Assembly: GCA_910587665.1 (NCBI GenBank)
Contig: CAJUMZ010000012.1
Coordinates: forward strand, 18,587 to 82,586
From: an uncultured Muribaculum sp.
GTDB lineage: Bacteria; Bacteroidota; Bacteroidia; Bacteroidales; Muribaculaceae
Direction: 5' to 3'
DNA length: 64,000 nt
A program made the translations under genes and the position numbers. Positions 8,854 to 18,019 of the stretch are shown in pieces. The notes below the pieces were generated by a model that was not told the origin of the DNA, made no database searches, and saw only the letters and a list, made by a program, of their open reading frames with translations. The stretch's first letter is position 1. The number at the start of each line of letters is the position of its first letter.

Positions 8854-10926
8854 ATGTATAAGCTTGATGATCTCAATGCGATGGATGAAAGCCAGTTGAA
8901 ATCTGTCGCTGAATCTATGAACATTAAGAAAGCCGACTCTCTGCCAATGGAGGAGCTGGCATATAAAATCCTTGACAAGCAGGCTGAGGATCTTGCCTCG
9001 TCGGCGAGTGAAAAAAAACGTCGTGTAAAAGAGCCAAAGGCGAAAAAAAATGAAGCAGGTCCTGCCGAACAGAATAAAAAGAAAAAGCCTCAACAACCTC
9101 AACAGCAAAATTCTGATACAGTAGAGGTCGAGCCGGTTAAACAGGAACAGCCGCGTGGCGATTCAGTTGATGAAGCTTCAAAGGCTGAGGCTCCGCGCCG
9201 TAAACGTGGTCGCCCTTCAAAGCAGCAGAAAGCGGCAGAAGCCGCTGCGGCCGCTGCAAGGCAGGATGCTGATGCTGCCATGCAGTTGCCCGATGTAGAT
9301 CAGGCTTTTCCTGAGTTGCCCGTAGCTGATACGGAAGATGATCATCGCGATCTGTTGACTATGATGGCTCCGTTGCCTGCCATTGAGGCTCATGAAGAGC
9401 CCGTTGCCGGATTGCTGCCGGAAAATAATGCTGAAGATACTCCTGCTGAACAAGCTCCTGCCGCTGAGGATGTCGAGAAGCGGCAAGATGATGTGCAGGG
9501 CGAGCGCCGTCGCGATTTCCGACCCGTAAAAGACTCGACATTTGGTTCTTTTTTCCGTAGTGACCGTAAGTTTGTACCACGTTCGCAGCGTGAAAAGGAA
9601 GAAGCCGCCGCGGCTGCTGCAAAGGCTGCCGCTACCGCTCCCATAATTATTCAGGAGCCGGGTCAGGAGGCGCAGCAACCCGCTAATAACAATAACCGCC
9701 AGCAGCAAGGTCAAGGCAAGAAAAATAAGAAAAACCGCAATAATCAGAATAACAACCAGCCTCAGCAGCCACAGGCTTCGCAGGAGCCGGCTATGCCGCA
9801 ATATAATTTTGACGGACTGCTTACCGCATCCGGTGTGCTTGAGGTAATGCCCGACGGTTATGGATTCCTCCGTTCGAGTGACTATAATTACCTTTCGTCA
9901 CCTGATGACGTGTATGTGACTCAGTCACAGATAAAGCTTAACGGACTTAAAACCGGTGACGTGGTTGAGGGATATATACGCCCTCCGAAGGAAGGTGAGA
10001 AATATTTCCCGCTCAGCGAGGTGCTTATGGTCAATGGCAGATCGCCGGAATTTATACGTGACCGTGTGCATTTCGAGCATCTTACCCCGTTGTTTCCCGA
10101 TGAGAAGTTTGACTTGACGAGCGGTCGCACATGCAATCTGTCGACACGCGTCGTGGATATGTTCTCTCCGATAGGAAAGGGTCAGCGCGGACTTATCGTA
10201 GCTCCTCCCAAGACCGGTAAGACAATCCTTCTTAAGGATATTGCAAATGCAATTGCGGAAAACCACCCCGATACATATATTATAATACTCCTTATCGACG
10301 AGCGCCCTGAGGAGGTGACCGACATGAGCCGCAGCGTAAACGCCGAGGTTATCGCCTCGACATTTGACGAGCCTGCCGACCGCCATGTGAAGATCGCCAG
10401 CATAGTGCTTGAAAAGGCCAAGCGAATGGTGGAGTGTGGTCATGACGTGGTGATCCTCCTTGATTCGATTACCCGCCTTGCGCGTGCCTATAATACTGTG
10501 TCGCCCGCTTCGGGCAAGATACTCTCCGGTGGTGTCGACGCCAATGCACTGCAGAAGCCGAAACGCTTCTTCGGCGCGGCGCGTAACATCGAAAACGGAG
10601 GCTCGCTCACTATTATTGCCACCGCCCTGACGGAGACCAGCTCGAAGATGGACGAGGTTATCTTCGAGGAGTTCAAGGGCACGGGCAACATGGAGCTGCA
10701 GCTTGACCGCAAGCTATCCAACAAGCGTATTTTCCCCGCTGTCGACATTATGGCGTCAAGCACCCGCCGCGACGATCTGTTGCTCCGTCCGGAGACATTG
10801 CAGCGTATGTGGATACTGCGCCGTTATCTCAGCGACCGCACCTCTATCGAGGCAATGGAATTTATGCGTGACCAGATGGAGAAGACGCGTGACAATGATG
10901 AGCTGCTCCGTTCGATGAACGCATAA
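8854..10926 (+). CDS. rho: Transcription termination factor Rho with long disordered insert
   Basis: Hexameric RNA-dependent ATPase that ends transcription. The 690-residue product is far longer than the usual 420. Residues 1-45 are the Rho_N helix-extended-loop-helix. Residues about 50-325 are a low-complexity insert, first rich in Lys/Glu/Ala, with an [10 protein letters not shown]-hook-like motif, then rich in Asn/Gln (N-N-N-N-R-Q-Q-Q and [11 protein letters not shown]). The cold-shock-like RNA-binding fold follows ([15 protein letters not shown]). The RecA-like core has Walker A P452-K-T-G-K456-T and Walker B V-I-L-L-D537. Such inserts are known in gut Bacteroidota; in Bacteroides thetaiotaomicron the insert drives condensate formation. 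tamL follows 20 bp downstream. Confidence 0.97.
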   Translation: MYKLDDLNAMDESQLKSVAESMNIKKADSLPMEELAYKILDKQAEDLASSASEKKRRVKEPKAKKNEAGPAEQNKKKKPQQPQQQNSDTVEVEPVKQEQPRGDSVDEASKAEAPRRKRGRPSKQQKAAEAAAAAARQDADAAMQLPDVDQAFPELPVADTEDDHRDLLTMMAPLPAIEAHEEPVAGLLPENNAEDTPAEQAPAAEDVEKRQDDVQGERRRDFRPVKDSTFGSFFRSDRKFVPRSQREKEEAAAAAAKAAATAPIIIQEPGQEAQQPANNNNRQQQGQGKKNKKNRNNQNNNQPQQPQASQEPAMPQYNFDGLLTASGVLEVMPDGYGFLRSSDYNYLSSPDDVYVTQSQIKLNGLKTGDVVEGYIRPPKEGEKYFPLSEVLMVNGRSPEFIRDRVHFEHLTPLFPDEKFDLTSGRTCNLSTRVVDMFSPIGKGQRGLIVAPPKTGKTILLKDIANAIAENHPDTYIIILLIDERPEEVTDMSRSVNAEVIASTFDEPADRHVKIASIVLEKAKRMVECGHDVVILLDSITRLARAYNTVSPASGKILSGGVDANALQKPKRFFGAARNIENGGSLTIIATALTETSSKMDEVIFEEFKGTGNMELQLDRKLSNKRIFPAVDIMASSTRRDDLLLRPETLQRMWILRRYLSDRTSIEAMEFMRDQMEKTRDNDELLRSMNA

Positions 10927-10946
10927 TCCTCACCGAAGCCTGTCCT

Positions 10947-13301
10947 ATGGCTGTGTCGTGTCACAAGTGGGCTCTGTGGCTGATTGGAGCGTGTATGGCT
11001 ATCTCCTTTTTCGGGTGTAGCTCTACCAAACATGTGCCAAAGGGTCAATATCTTGTTGACGATGTGGATATAAAGATAGTTGACAATTCCGAAGTGCAAG
11101 AGTCGGAACTTGTCAACTATCTTCGTCAGACACCTAACCATAAGGTGCTCGGCTTCATGAAGCTGCAGCTTGCCACCTACAATATGTCGGGTACCGACAC
11201 TACGAAATGGTTCAACCGGTGGGTGCGCCGTCTCGGTCAGCCTCCGGTAATTTACGATCCCCAGCTTACCGACGTGTCGGAATTCCAGTTGCGCCAGGCT
11301 CTTGTCAACCGGGGATACATGGATGCGAGTGTAGTTGCCGATACGGTGATCCACGGGAAGGGTAAGAAGATTGACATTACCTATAATATCACTACCGGCA
11401 AGCCTCATTTTATCACGACTCTTGACTATAACATCCCCGACGATTCCATCCGCTCGTTGATCAATGCCAACAGCGGCGTATTGCAGGTGACGCCGGGCGA
11501 CCTGCTTGACCGCAACAAACTTGACGAGGAGAGAGTCAGGATTACCGAGCTGTTGCGCAATAACGGCTATTACGCGTTTAACAAGGAGTATATCACTTTT
11601 TCGGCTGACACGGCGGCGGGATCCCGTGAGGTAAATCTGACGATGAATCTGCGGCGCCCCCATGTGCGCGGTCGTCAGCATGCCTCGCCTGACTCACTGA
11701 CCCATCGTGTGTATTATCTGCGTGACATATATTTTGTCACCGATTATAATCCGGGAGAAGATTATGGTTCGTATAAATTCCGGTCATCCGACACGGTGCG
11801 CTACCGTGACATAACGATTCTTTACGGCGATGACAAGTATCTGCGCCCGAAAGTGCTGTACGATGCCTGCCACATGCAGGCGGGGGAAAAATATCACGCA
11901 TGGCAGGTCGACCGTACATATGAGTCGCTCGGTCGGCTTGGCATACTCAAATATGTAAATATTGACATGAGGCAGGTAGGCACGGTCGACGGCAAGACAT
12001 GGCTTGACGCCTATGTGCTGCTTACCCGTGGCAAAAAGCAGGGTGTGTCGCTCGAATTGGAGGGGACTAATTCAGAAGGTGATCTCGGCTTTGGAGTGGG
12101 GCTTACTTACATGCACCGTAATCTTGCCCACGGTTCCGAATTGCTTACCGCCAAGCTGCGCACAAGCTATGAGAGCCTTTCGGGTGATTTCAGCGGACTG
12201 ATCAATAACCGATATATGGAATACGCCGGCGAGGTCAGCATAACATTCCCTGAATTTGAGGCTCCCTTCCTTTCCTCCAATTTCAAGAAACGTGTGAGGG
12301 CGTCTACCGAATTTTCAGTGTCGTTCAATTATCAGGAGCGTCCGGAATATACGCGTATCATAGCCGGCGCCGGATGGAAGTATCTTTGGGCAAACCGTGG
12401 CAATACCCGTCGCCACCGTTTTGACCTCATTGATATAAATTATGTGTATCTTCCCAAAAGTACTATTGATTTTATCAATCAGATAGCCCCGTCTAATCCG
12501 TTGCTCCGTTATAGCTATGAGGATCACTTTATAATGCGTCTGGGATACGGATATTATCACACCAATAAGCGTGTGCCGTCGGCTGCCGCGTTGCGTAAGT
12601 CATTGCTCCAGCCTTCGGTTTATACCATACGTGCCAATATTGAGACTGCCGGCAATCTGCTGTATGCCATTTCGTCGGCTATCGGTCAGCATAAAGACGA
12701 GGGCGCCTACAAAGTGTTTGGCATCCAGTATGCGCAGTATGTAAAGGCTGATGCCGATTATTCCTATACGAAGAATTTTGATTTTCGTAACTCGCTCTCC
12801 TTCCACGTCGGTGCGGGTATCGGTGTGCCTTACGGCAATTCGTCGATGCTGCCGTTTGAGAAACGTTTCTATGCCGGCGGTGCCAACAGTGTGAGAGGAT
12901 GGGGTGTACGCACGCTCGGTCCGGGAAGCTATGATGCCAAAAATTCAGTGACCGACTTTATAAACCAGTGCGGCGACATCCGCCTTGACATAAATCTTGA
13001 ATATCGCGCACGCCTTTTCTGGGTTATTGAAGGCGCGCTATTTATTGACGCGGGCAATATATGGACTATACGCCGCTATGAAAATCAACCGGGCGGCGAA
13101 TTCAAGTTCAATGAGTTTTACAAGCAGATAGCGGCGGCTTATGGTGCCGGTATCCGTCTTGATTTCACTTACTTCCTGCTGAGATTTGACCTCGGCATGA
13201 AGGCTTATAACCCCGCACGTAATCAGGAGCGTTTCCCGTTGATACATCCCAAGTGGGGACGCGACGCCACGTTTCATTTTTCCGTAGGTTACCCATTCTA
13301 A
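10947..13301 (+). CDS. tamL: TamL-type BamA-family outer-membrane lipoprotein
   Basis: A 784-residue Omp85 protein. The N-terminus has a lipoprotein signal with lipobox F-F-G-C24 followed by S-S-T-K-H-V-P-K-G-Q-Y-L, the typical start of Bacteroidota TamL. POTRA-like repeats span about 35-370. The D15 surface-antigen barrel fills the C-terminal half. It includes the conserved loop-6 sequence G-G-A-N-S-V-R-G-W and ends in F-S-V-G-Y-P-F, a normal barrel terminus. Lipidation separates it from BamA proper. In Bacteroidota it is thought to work with a TamB partner in outer-membrane assembly; no tamB is seen here. The 20-bp gap after rho and 18 bp to gph suggest a shared transcript. Confidence 0.88.
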   Translation: MAVSCHKWALWLIGACMAISFFGCSSTKHVPKGQYLVDDVDIKIVDNSEVQESELVNYLRQTPNHKVLGFMKLQLATYNMSGTDTTKWFNRWVRRLGQPPVIYDPQLTDVSEFQLRQALVNRGYMDASVVADTVIHGKGKKIDITYNITTGKPHFITTLDYNIPDDSIRSLINANSGVLQVTPGDLLDRNKLDEERVRITELLRNNGYYAFNKEYITFSADTAAGSREVNLTMNLRRPHVRGRQHASPDSLTHRVYYLRDIYFVTDYNPGEDYGSYKFRSSDTVRYRDITILYGDDKYLRPKVLYDACHMQAGEKYHAWQVDRTYESLGRLGILKYVNIDMRQVGTVDGKTWLDAYVLLTRGKKQGVSLELEGTNSEGDLGFGVGLTYMHRNLAHGSELLTAKLRTSYESLSGDFSGLINNRYMEYAGEVSITFPEFEAPFLSSNFKKRVRASTEFSVSFNYQERPEYTRIIAGAGWKYLWANRGNTRRHRFDLIDINYVYLPKSTIDFINQIAPSNPLLRYSYEDHFIMRLGYGYYHTNKRVPSAAALRKSLLQPSVYTIRANIETAGNLLYAISSAIGQHKDEGAYKVFGIQYAQYVKADADYSYTKNFDFRNSLSFHVGAGIGVPYGNSSMLPFEKRFYAGGANSVRGWGVRTLGPGSYDAKNSVTDFINQCGDIRLDINLEYRARLFWVIEGALFIDAGNIWTIRRYENQPGGEFKFNEFYKQIAAAYGAGIRLDFTYFLLRFDLGMKAYNPARNQERFPLIHPKWGRDATFHFSVGYPF

Positions 13302-13319
13302 CTAAAATTGCTTTTTACG

Positions 13320-13970
13320 ATGAAGAAACTTGTGATTTTTGATCTTGACGGTACATTGCTTAATACAATAGAAGACCTCGGGCGCGCTACCAATTACGCT
13401 CTTGAACAGTGTGGCTATCCCGCCCATCCGCTGTCGACCTATCCGGGAATGGTGGGCAACGGTGTAAGAAAGCTTATCGAGCGCGCACTCCCTTCAGGTC
13501 TTGACACCGATGAAGAGGTGGAGCGTATGCGCGGTCTGTTTAAGGAGTATTATGAAAGCCATTGCACCGAGCATACCGCTCCTTATCCGGGTATACCGCA
13601 ACTGCTTGAAGAGTTGCGCGCTCATGATATAAAGGTGGCGGTGGCTTCCAATAAGTATCAGGCGGCTGTTGAGCGTCTTATCGAATATTATTTCCATGAC
13701 ATAGAGTGGGCGGCTGTCGAAGGGCAGAAAGAGGGCGTGCCGGTGAAGCCGGATCCGTCGATCGTGTTTGAGATACTTTCAAAATCGCCTACCCCGAAGG
13801 CTGATGTGCTTTATGTCGGTGACTCCGGTGTCGACATGGAGACGGCTCGTCGCGCTTGTGTGGACTCTGTCGGTGTGACATGGGGATTCCGCCCGATGAC
13901 CGAGCTCAAGGTCTATCATGCCGACAATATCGTCAACACCGCCGACGCTATCCTCGAGCTTGCTCTTTAG
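13320..13970 (+). CDS. gph: HAD-family phosphatase, phosphoglycolate phosphatase-like
   Basis: A 216-residue HAD hydrolase with all four motifs: D-L-D-G-T near residue 8 (nucleophile and acid/base Asp), V-A-S-N-K (motif II), K-P-D-P-S (motif III Lys) and Y-V-G-D-S-G-V-D-M-E-T (motif IV acids). The helical cap between motifs I and II fits the Gph/PGMB subfamily. The ATG at 13320 is preferred over an upstream TTG at 13308, since the family begins directly with K-K-L-V-I-F-D-L-D-G-T. Substrate is not proven; 2-phosphoglycolate is the usual assignment. Confidence 0.85.
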   Translation: MKKLVIFDLDGTLLNTIEDLGRATNYALEQCGYPAHPLSTYPGMVGNGVRKLIERALPSGLDTDEEVERMRGLFKEYYESHCTEHTAPYPGIPQLLEELRAHDIKVAVASNKYQAAVERLIEYYFHDIEWAAVEGQKEGVPVKPDPSIVFEILSKSPTPKADVLYVGDSGVDMETARRACVDSVGVTWGFRPMTELKVYHADNIVNTADAILELAL

Positions 13971-13985
13971 GAAACTATATGGGTT

Positions 13986-14162
13986 ATGAGTTGGGGCGGT
14001 TTCTTGTTTTTCAATGCCATTTGCGATGCTGTCAGTAATGTCGCGAAAAACTCAAGGTCGCCACGACGTGGCACTTCCGCCTATAACCGTGCGGTAATAG
14101 GGAGTATTGTAGCTATAATACTTTGGATTGCAGTCATTGCGCTATTTATCGCATCGCTGTGA
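13986..14162 (+). CDS. Small 58-residue membrane protein
   Basis: An ORF below common length cut-offs. The product starts M-S-W-G-G-F-L-F-F-N-A-I, has a basic middle (K-N-S-R-S-P-R-R-G) and ends with one strongly hydrophobic segment of about 19 residues (A-V-I-G-S-I-V-A-I-I-L-W-I-A-V). It is thus a plausible single-pass membrane protein with a basic N-terminal part. It starts 15 bp after the gph stop on the same strand, so it could be translated from that message. I know no family for it. The transporter promoter at 14215 lies downstream. Confidence 0.55.
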   Translation: MSWGGFLFFNAICDAVSNVAKNSRSPRRGTSAYNRAVIGSIVAIILWIAVIALFIASL

Positions 14163-14214
14163 TTTTTTGTTGAGAAAAACCTCGGCTGAGAGGCGGCGGT
14201 TCGGCAAAAAGTAG

Positions 14215-14222
14215 TAACTTTG
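14215..14222 (+). promoter_or_regulatory. -7 box of the transporter promoter
   Basis: TAACTTTG lies 37 bp before the ATG at 14260. No clear -33 is seen. Confidence 0.55.
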
Positions 14223-14259
14223 CAATTCAATTTCTAAGGCAGTTTATAACCTGAAAAGT

Positions 14260-15939
14260 ATGGATTGGATTCAACAATTACTTTCACCGGGCAATATGGC
14301 GTTGGCGAGCACCATTTTGCTTTATTCATTTGTGATCGCCGTCGGAGTTTATCTTGGCAAATTAAGGATTGGAGGGGTTTCCCTTGGAGTCACGTTTGTG
14401 CTGTTTGTCGGTCTTTTGATGGGACATTTCGGCTATAAGGTGAATCCGGAGGTTCTTCATTTTGTGCGTGAGTTCGGACTTATACTGTTTATCTTCTCTA
14501 TTGGTTTGCAGGTGGGTCCCGGTTTCTTCTCTTCATTCAAGAAGGGGGGTATGTTGCTCAACGGGCTTGCCGTGCTTATCATCGCGCTTAACGTAGCCAT
14601 AGTGCTTGCCATATTCTATATAGATGGTAACACTACCATAACGGCATTGGTAGGTATAATGTCGGGTGCCGTTACCAATACTCCGGGACTCGGTGCCGCC
14701 CAGCAGGCGATACTTCAGGTAAATCCCGATGCCTACAAGCTATCGGAGGAGATGGCTATGGGATATGCCGCGGCTTATCCTCTCGGTGTGATAGGCATTA
14801 TATTGTCAATGTTTGTCGTGCGTGCAATTTTCCGGGTAAAGATGGACAAGGAGATTCTGGAAATAGAGGAGGACACGGCAAACAGTCAGTTGAAACCGCA
14901 TATAGTCACATTTAAGGTGACAAATGTGCTCATCGACGGCAAAAACCTGATGCAGCTTCATGATATCATTTCTTGTAACTTCGTAATCTCGCGACTCAAG
15001 GATAAAGACGGCAACGTGATAATACCCAATTCGCAGACGGTCGTACATCTTGACGACATGCTCTACATTGTGCTTTCCGCTCAGGATGAAGAGCGCTTCA
15101 AGGCTGTGATAGGTCCGGAAGTTGACATGGACTGGGAGGCTACTCCGAGTCCGGTGGTTTCGCGGCGTATTGTGGTTACCAAGAGTGAGTTCAACGGTGT
15201 GCCCATCGGTCAGCTCCGCCTGCGCATGGGGTATCGCTTGAACGCCACCCGCGTTAACCGTGCAGGTGTCGACCTGCTCGCGTCGCCGGGTCTGCGTCTG
15301 CAGGTGGGCGACCGAATGACGGTGGTAGGCAATGAAGCCGACATCAAGCGTCTTGCCGAAAAGCTCGGTAATTCCATGAAGCGTCTTAATGAACCTAACA
15401 TGATTACGCTGTTTGTCGGTATTTTCCTCGGTATTGTTGTCGGTTCTATTCCGATTGCATTCCCGGGTGTAAGTGTGCCGATGAAGCTTGGCCTTGCGGG
15501 AGGTCCGCTTGTCGTGGCTATCCTGATAAGCCGTTTCGGATATAAGATAAAGCTTGTCACCTATACTTCGTCGGCATCGTCACTCCTTATGAGGGAGATC
15601 GGCATATGCTTGTTCCTTGCGTCGGTAGGTATCGCGTCGGGAGCCGGATTTGCCGATACGGTATTCAATAACACCGGTATGTGGTGGGTCATCTGGGGAT
15701 TCATGATCACGTTTATTCCTTTGCTGGTAGTAGGGTGCATAGCCCGCGGCATATACAAGATAAATCTATTGACAATAATGGGCCTCTTTGGCGGCGGCAT
15801 GACTGATCCCCCCGCACTTGCCTATGCCAACAACAGCACCGGCAATGACGCCCCGGCTGTGGCTTATTCTACAGTCTACCCGCTCACGATGTTTCTACGT
15901 GTTGTCGCGGCGCAGGTGCTTGTGCTCTGCCTCGCATAG
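14260..15939 (+). CDS. AspT/YidE-family transporter with central RCK_C domains
   Basis: A 559-residue inner-membrane transporter. Two AspT-type membrane halves (about residues 15-190 and 375-559) flank two TrkA_C (RCK_C) ligand-binding domains (about 205-365), the layout of YidE/YbjL/AspT proteins. Family motifs are G-A-V-T-N-T-P-G-L-G-A-A in the first half and G-G-G-M-T-D-P-P-A-L-A-Y-A-N in the second. AspT is an aspartate:alanine exchanger, but most homologues have no known substrate, so none is claimed here. The gene has its own -7 box and a strong terminator downstream. Confidence 0.85.
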   Translation: MDWIQQLLSPGNMALASTILLYSFVIAVGVYLGKLRIGGVSLGVTFVLFVGLLMGHFGYKVNPEVLHFVREFGLILFIFSIGLQVGPGFFSSFKKGGMLLNGLAVLIIALNVAIVLAIFYIDGNTTITALVGIMSGAVTNTPGLGAAQQAILQVNPDAYKLSEEMAMGYAAAYPLGVIGIILSMFVVRAIFRVKMDKEILEIEEDTANSQLKPHIVTFKVTNVLIDGKNLMQLHDIISCNFVISRLKDKDGNVIIPNSQTVVHLDDMLYIVLSAQDEERFKAVIGPEVDMDWEATPSPVVSRRIVVTKSEFNGVPIGQLRLRMGYRLNATRVNRAGVDLLASPGLRLQVGDRMTVVGNEADIKRLAEKLGNSMKRLNEPNMITLFVGIFLGIVVGSIPIAFPGVSVPMKLGLAGGPLVVAILISRFGYKIKLVTYTSSASSLLMREIGICLFLASVGIASGAGFADTVFNNTGMWWVIWGFMITFIPLLVVGCIARGIYKINLLTIMGLFGGGMTDPPALAYANNSTGNDAPAVAYSTVYPLTMFLRVVAAQVLVLCLA

Positions 15940-15963
15940 CATGTGCAGATATAAGACATTATA

Positions 15964-16005
15964 AAAAATAGGATGCGGCCGATTGTGGGGGCGCATCCTA
16001 TTTTT
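15964..16005. terminator. Bidirectional terminator between transporter and trxA
   Basis: A perfect 14-bp stem (15964-15977 with 15992-16005) has A5 on one side and T5 on the other. It serves both convergent genes. Confidence 0.9.
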
Positions 16006-16034
16006 ATGTAAATAAGTGAATCGTATAATGAGTT

Positions 16035-16331
16035 TTATGCAAATTCTTTAAGCTTCGCTTCAAGGTCTTCTGCGGAGTGAACGCCTGCGGCTCTCCATTT
16101 TACTTCACCGTCTTTGAAAATTATCAGGGTTGGCACTGACTGCACGCGGTATTGTGCGGAAAGTTCCTGATTTTTATCTACATCTATTTTTACAATAGCC
16201 ACTTCGTCGCCAAGTTTTGACTTTACCTGCTCGAGGATCGGGTGCATCATCTTGCACGGGCCACACCATGTGGCATAGAAGTCGACCAATGTCGGCTTGC
16301 TATCCTTAATGATATCATTGAAATCACTCAT
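16035..16331 (-). CDS. trxA: Thioredoxin
   Basis: A 98-residue single-domain cytosolic thioredoxin with the W-C-G-P-C-K active site and the cis-Pro motif V-P-T-L. The ATG at 16331 gives a normal N-terminus (M-S-D-F-N-D-I-I); the frame stays open upstream to 16400 but that part has no thioredoxin character. It would be reduced by the thioredoxin reductase at 62.3 kb. Its 5' region is separated from dapA by the MITE at 16436-16713. Confidence 0.95.
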   Translation of the reverse strand: MSDFNDIIKDSKPTLVDFYATWCGPCKMMHPILEQVKSKLGDEVAIVKIDVDKNQELSAQYRVQSVPTLIIFKDGEVKWRAAGVHSAEDLEAKLKEFA

Positions 16332-16425
16332 GACTTTAAAATTTTTAAGTTTATCTCTATAACGCAGATCGGGCGCAATTGGTTTGCCACGTATTTTCAA
16401 AATAAGTAAATTGAGTTTTATTTGC

Positions 16426-16723
16426 CGTTTTTTACCACGGCTGACGCATCTTAATTAGGGTTAAATCATGGTCTGGAGAATACTGAGATTTAAAATTTAG
16501 GTTTTGATATGTGATTAAACCTTTAGCAAAATTTGAGTTACTGTCTTCAAAAATCACAATTATCACCCTCTTCATATGTAAGGCGGTTTCTTTCAAACTA
16601 CCGCAATGACAACTTTGCATACAATATGACATCCTTTAACAAATAGAATCTCGAATTTGGCGTATATGCTAACAACTGTGGCCGTTTATAAAAATTAAGA
16701 TGCGTCAGCCGTGCGTTTTTTAC
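16426..16723. mobile_element. 278-bp MITE with 21-bp terminal inverted repeats and 10-bp target duplication
   Basis: Positions 16436-16456 (starts CACGGCTGACGC) and 16693-16713 are perfect 21-bp inverted repeats. Directly outside each lies the same 10-bp word CGTTTTTTAC (16426-16435 and 16714-16723), as expected of a target-site duplication. The interior is AT-rich. Its only reading frame, 66 residues on the minus strand, resembles nothing. The element is therefore a non-autonomous transposon (MITE) that split the trxA-dapA divergent region. A transposase recognising these ends is not in the window. The dapA promoter lies outside the element and is intact. Confidence 0.85.
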
Positions 16724-16732
16724 ATGTCGGTG

Positions 16733-16763
16733 TTGTGAAAAACTCTAATAATATCTACCTTTG
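16733..16763 (+). promoter_or_regulatory. dapA promoter
   Basis: TTG (16733-16735), 20 bp, TACCTTTG (16756-16763). It sits 10 bp beyond the MITE's right target duplication and fixes the dapA start at 16795. Confidence 0.75.
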
Positions 16764-16794
16764 CGGAAGCAAAAAAGCATATAACGATACCTAT

Positions 16795-17679
16795 ATGGCA
16801 CGCATAAATTTAAAAGGCATGGGAGTGGCGCTTGTCACTCCGTTCAAGCAGGATAAGTCGATCGACTTTGATGCACTTGCCCGCTTGTTGGAATATCAGA
16901 TCAAGAATGGAGTCGATTACATGGTAGTGCTCGGCACGACTGCCGAGACGGCAACCTTGTCGGTCGACGAGAAGCATGCCGTGCGTGATTTCATCGTCGA
17001 GCGTGTGGCCGGCCGTGTGCCCCTTGTGATAGGAATCGGCGGCAACAATACAATGGCCCTTGTCGAGGAGTTGAGAAGCAGCGACTTGACGCCGTTTCAG
17101 GCGGTGCTTTCCGTCGTGCCGTATTACAACAAGCCTTCGCAGGAGGGTATATATCAGCACTACAAGGCTATCGCCGAGGCGTCGCCCATACCTGTCATCT
17201 TATATAATGTGCCGGGGCGTACGGGCGTCAACATGACTGCCGAGACCACGCTGCGCCTTGCGTCGGAGTTTGACAACATAATAGGTGTCAAGGAGGCGTC
17301 GGGCAACATCTCGCAGATGGATGACATAATTAAAAACAAGCGCGATGATTTCATGGTGATTTCGGGTGATGACGGCATCACTTTCCCGCTTATAACGCTC
17401 GGTGCTGTGGGGGTGATTTCGGTGATCGGCAACGCATTCCCGAAGGAGTTTTCGCGCATGGTGCGTCTTGCATTGCAAGGCGACTACGAGCGTGCGCTGA
17501 CTATCCATCACAGGTTTACCGAGCTGTTCAGCCTGCTTTTTGTCGACGGAAATCCGGCCGGGGTGAAATGCCTTTTGCATGCGATGGGATTTATCGAGAA
17601 TGAGCTCAGGCTGCCGTTGGTGCCTACGCGTATCACCACTTATGAGAAGATACGCCACGTGCTTGAGGGGCTTAGTTAA
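16795..17679 (+). CDS. dapA: 4-hydroxy-tetrahydrodipicolinate synthase
   Basis: Condenses pyruvate with aspartate semialdehyde, the first committed step of lysine/diaminopimelate synthesis. The 294-residue TIM barrel has G-T-T-A-E-T-A, P-Y-Y-N-K-P-S-Q-E-G, the proton-relay Y137 in L-Y-N-V-P-G-R-T-G, and the Schiff-base K166 in G-V-K-E-A-S-G-N. The ATG at 16795 is chosen because the promoter lies at 16733-16763, after the earlier in-frame ATG at 16711, and because it gives the usual family length. Confidence 0.95.
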   Translation: MARINLKGMGVALVTPFKQDKSIDFDALARLLEYQIKNGVDYMVVLGTTAETATLSVDEKHAVRDFIVERVAGRVPLVIGIGGNNTMALVEELRSSDLTPFQAVLSVVPYYNKPSQEGIYQHYKAIAEASPIPVILYNVPGRTGVNMTAETTLRLASEFDNIIGVKEASGNISQMDDIIKNKRDDFMVISGDDGITFPLITLGAVGVISVIGNAFPKEFSRMVRLALQGDYERALTIHHRFTELFSLLFVDGNPAGVKCLLHAMGFIENELRLPLVPTRITTYEKIRHVLEGLS

Positions 17680-17969
17680 AATCGGTCTGCCTTTAACATA
17701 AATATCTTGCGATTTCATAAAAAGCGGCGGTTTGGACAAAGTTTTGTCCTGAATGTTTGCAAATATGGAATCTATTGATTATGTTTGCATAAATTAAACT
17801 TAATGAAATACATTTTTTTGCACAATTCGCCTCGTAAACCTACATGAGAACATTAGCTATCATGCGAAATTCCGATCTTATGAAAAAACATTTTTTTGCT
17901 GTGAAGGATACAAAATAGCGAAGGCGTCGCCCGGTGGTGACGCCTCGATTATTAAATAGCGTTAAGTTG
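17680..17969. other. Gene-free region between dapA and recR
   Basis: No coding frame is supported on either strand. Visible structure: a 16-bp palindrome GGACAAAGTTTTGTCC (17734-17749); two copies of ATGTTTGCA (17753-17761 and 17780-17788); two copies of CATTTTTTTGC (17811-17821 and 17889-17899); and a hairpin AGGCGTC/GACGCCT (17922-17945) without a T-run. The palindrome could be an operator or a weak dapA terminator. Confidence 0.4.
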
Positions 17970-18001
17970 TTTGCCGGAAAGAGGCTTTTGGCGTAACTTT
18001 A
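17970..18001 (+). promoter_or_regulatory. recR promoter
   Basis: TTTG (17970-17973), 20 bp, TAACTTTA (17994-18001), one base off the -7 consensus. The ATG follows at 18020. Confidence 0.6.
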
Positions 18002-18019
18002 CATGAGAAATAAGTAGTT

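Noticed and set aside
16432..16632. 66-residue minus-strand frame inside the MITE
   Set aside because: No domain or transposase feature, and it runs into the element's terminal repeat. Non-coding filler is more likely.
3630..16673. Shared 15-mer TGGCGTATATGCTAA at 3630-3644 and 16659-16673
   Set aside because: In 64 kb a few 15-bp matches are expected by chance, and the flanks do not match, so this is not taken as a repeat family.
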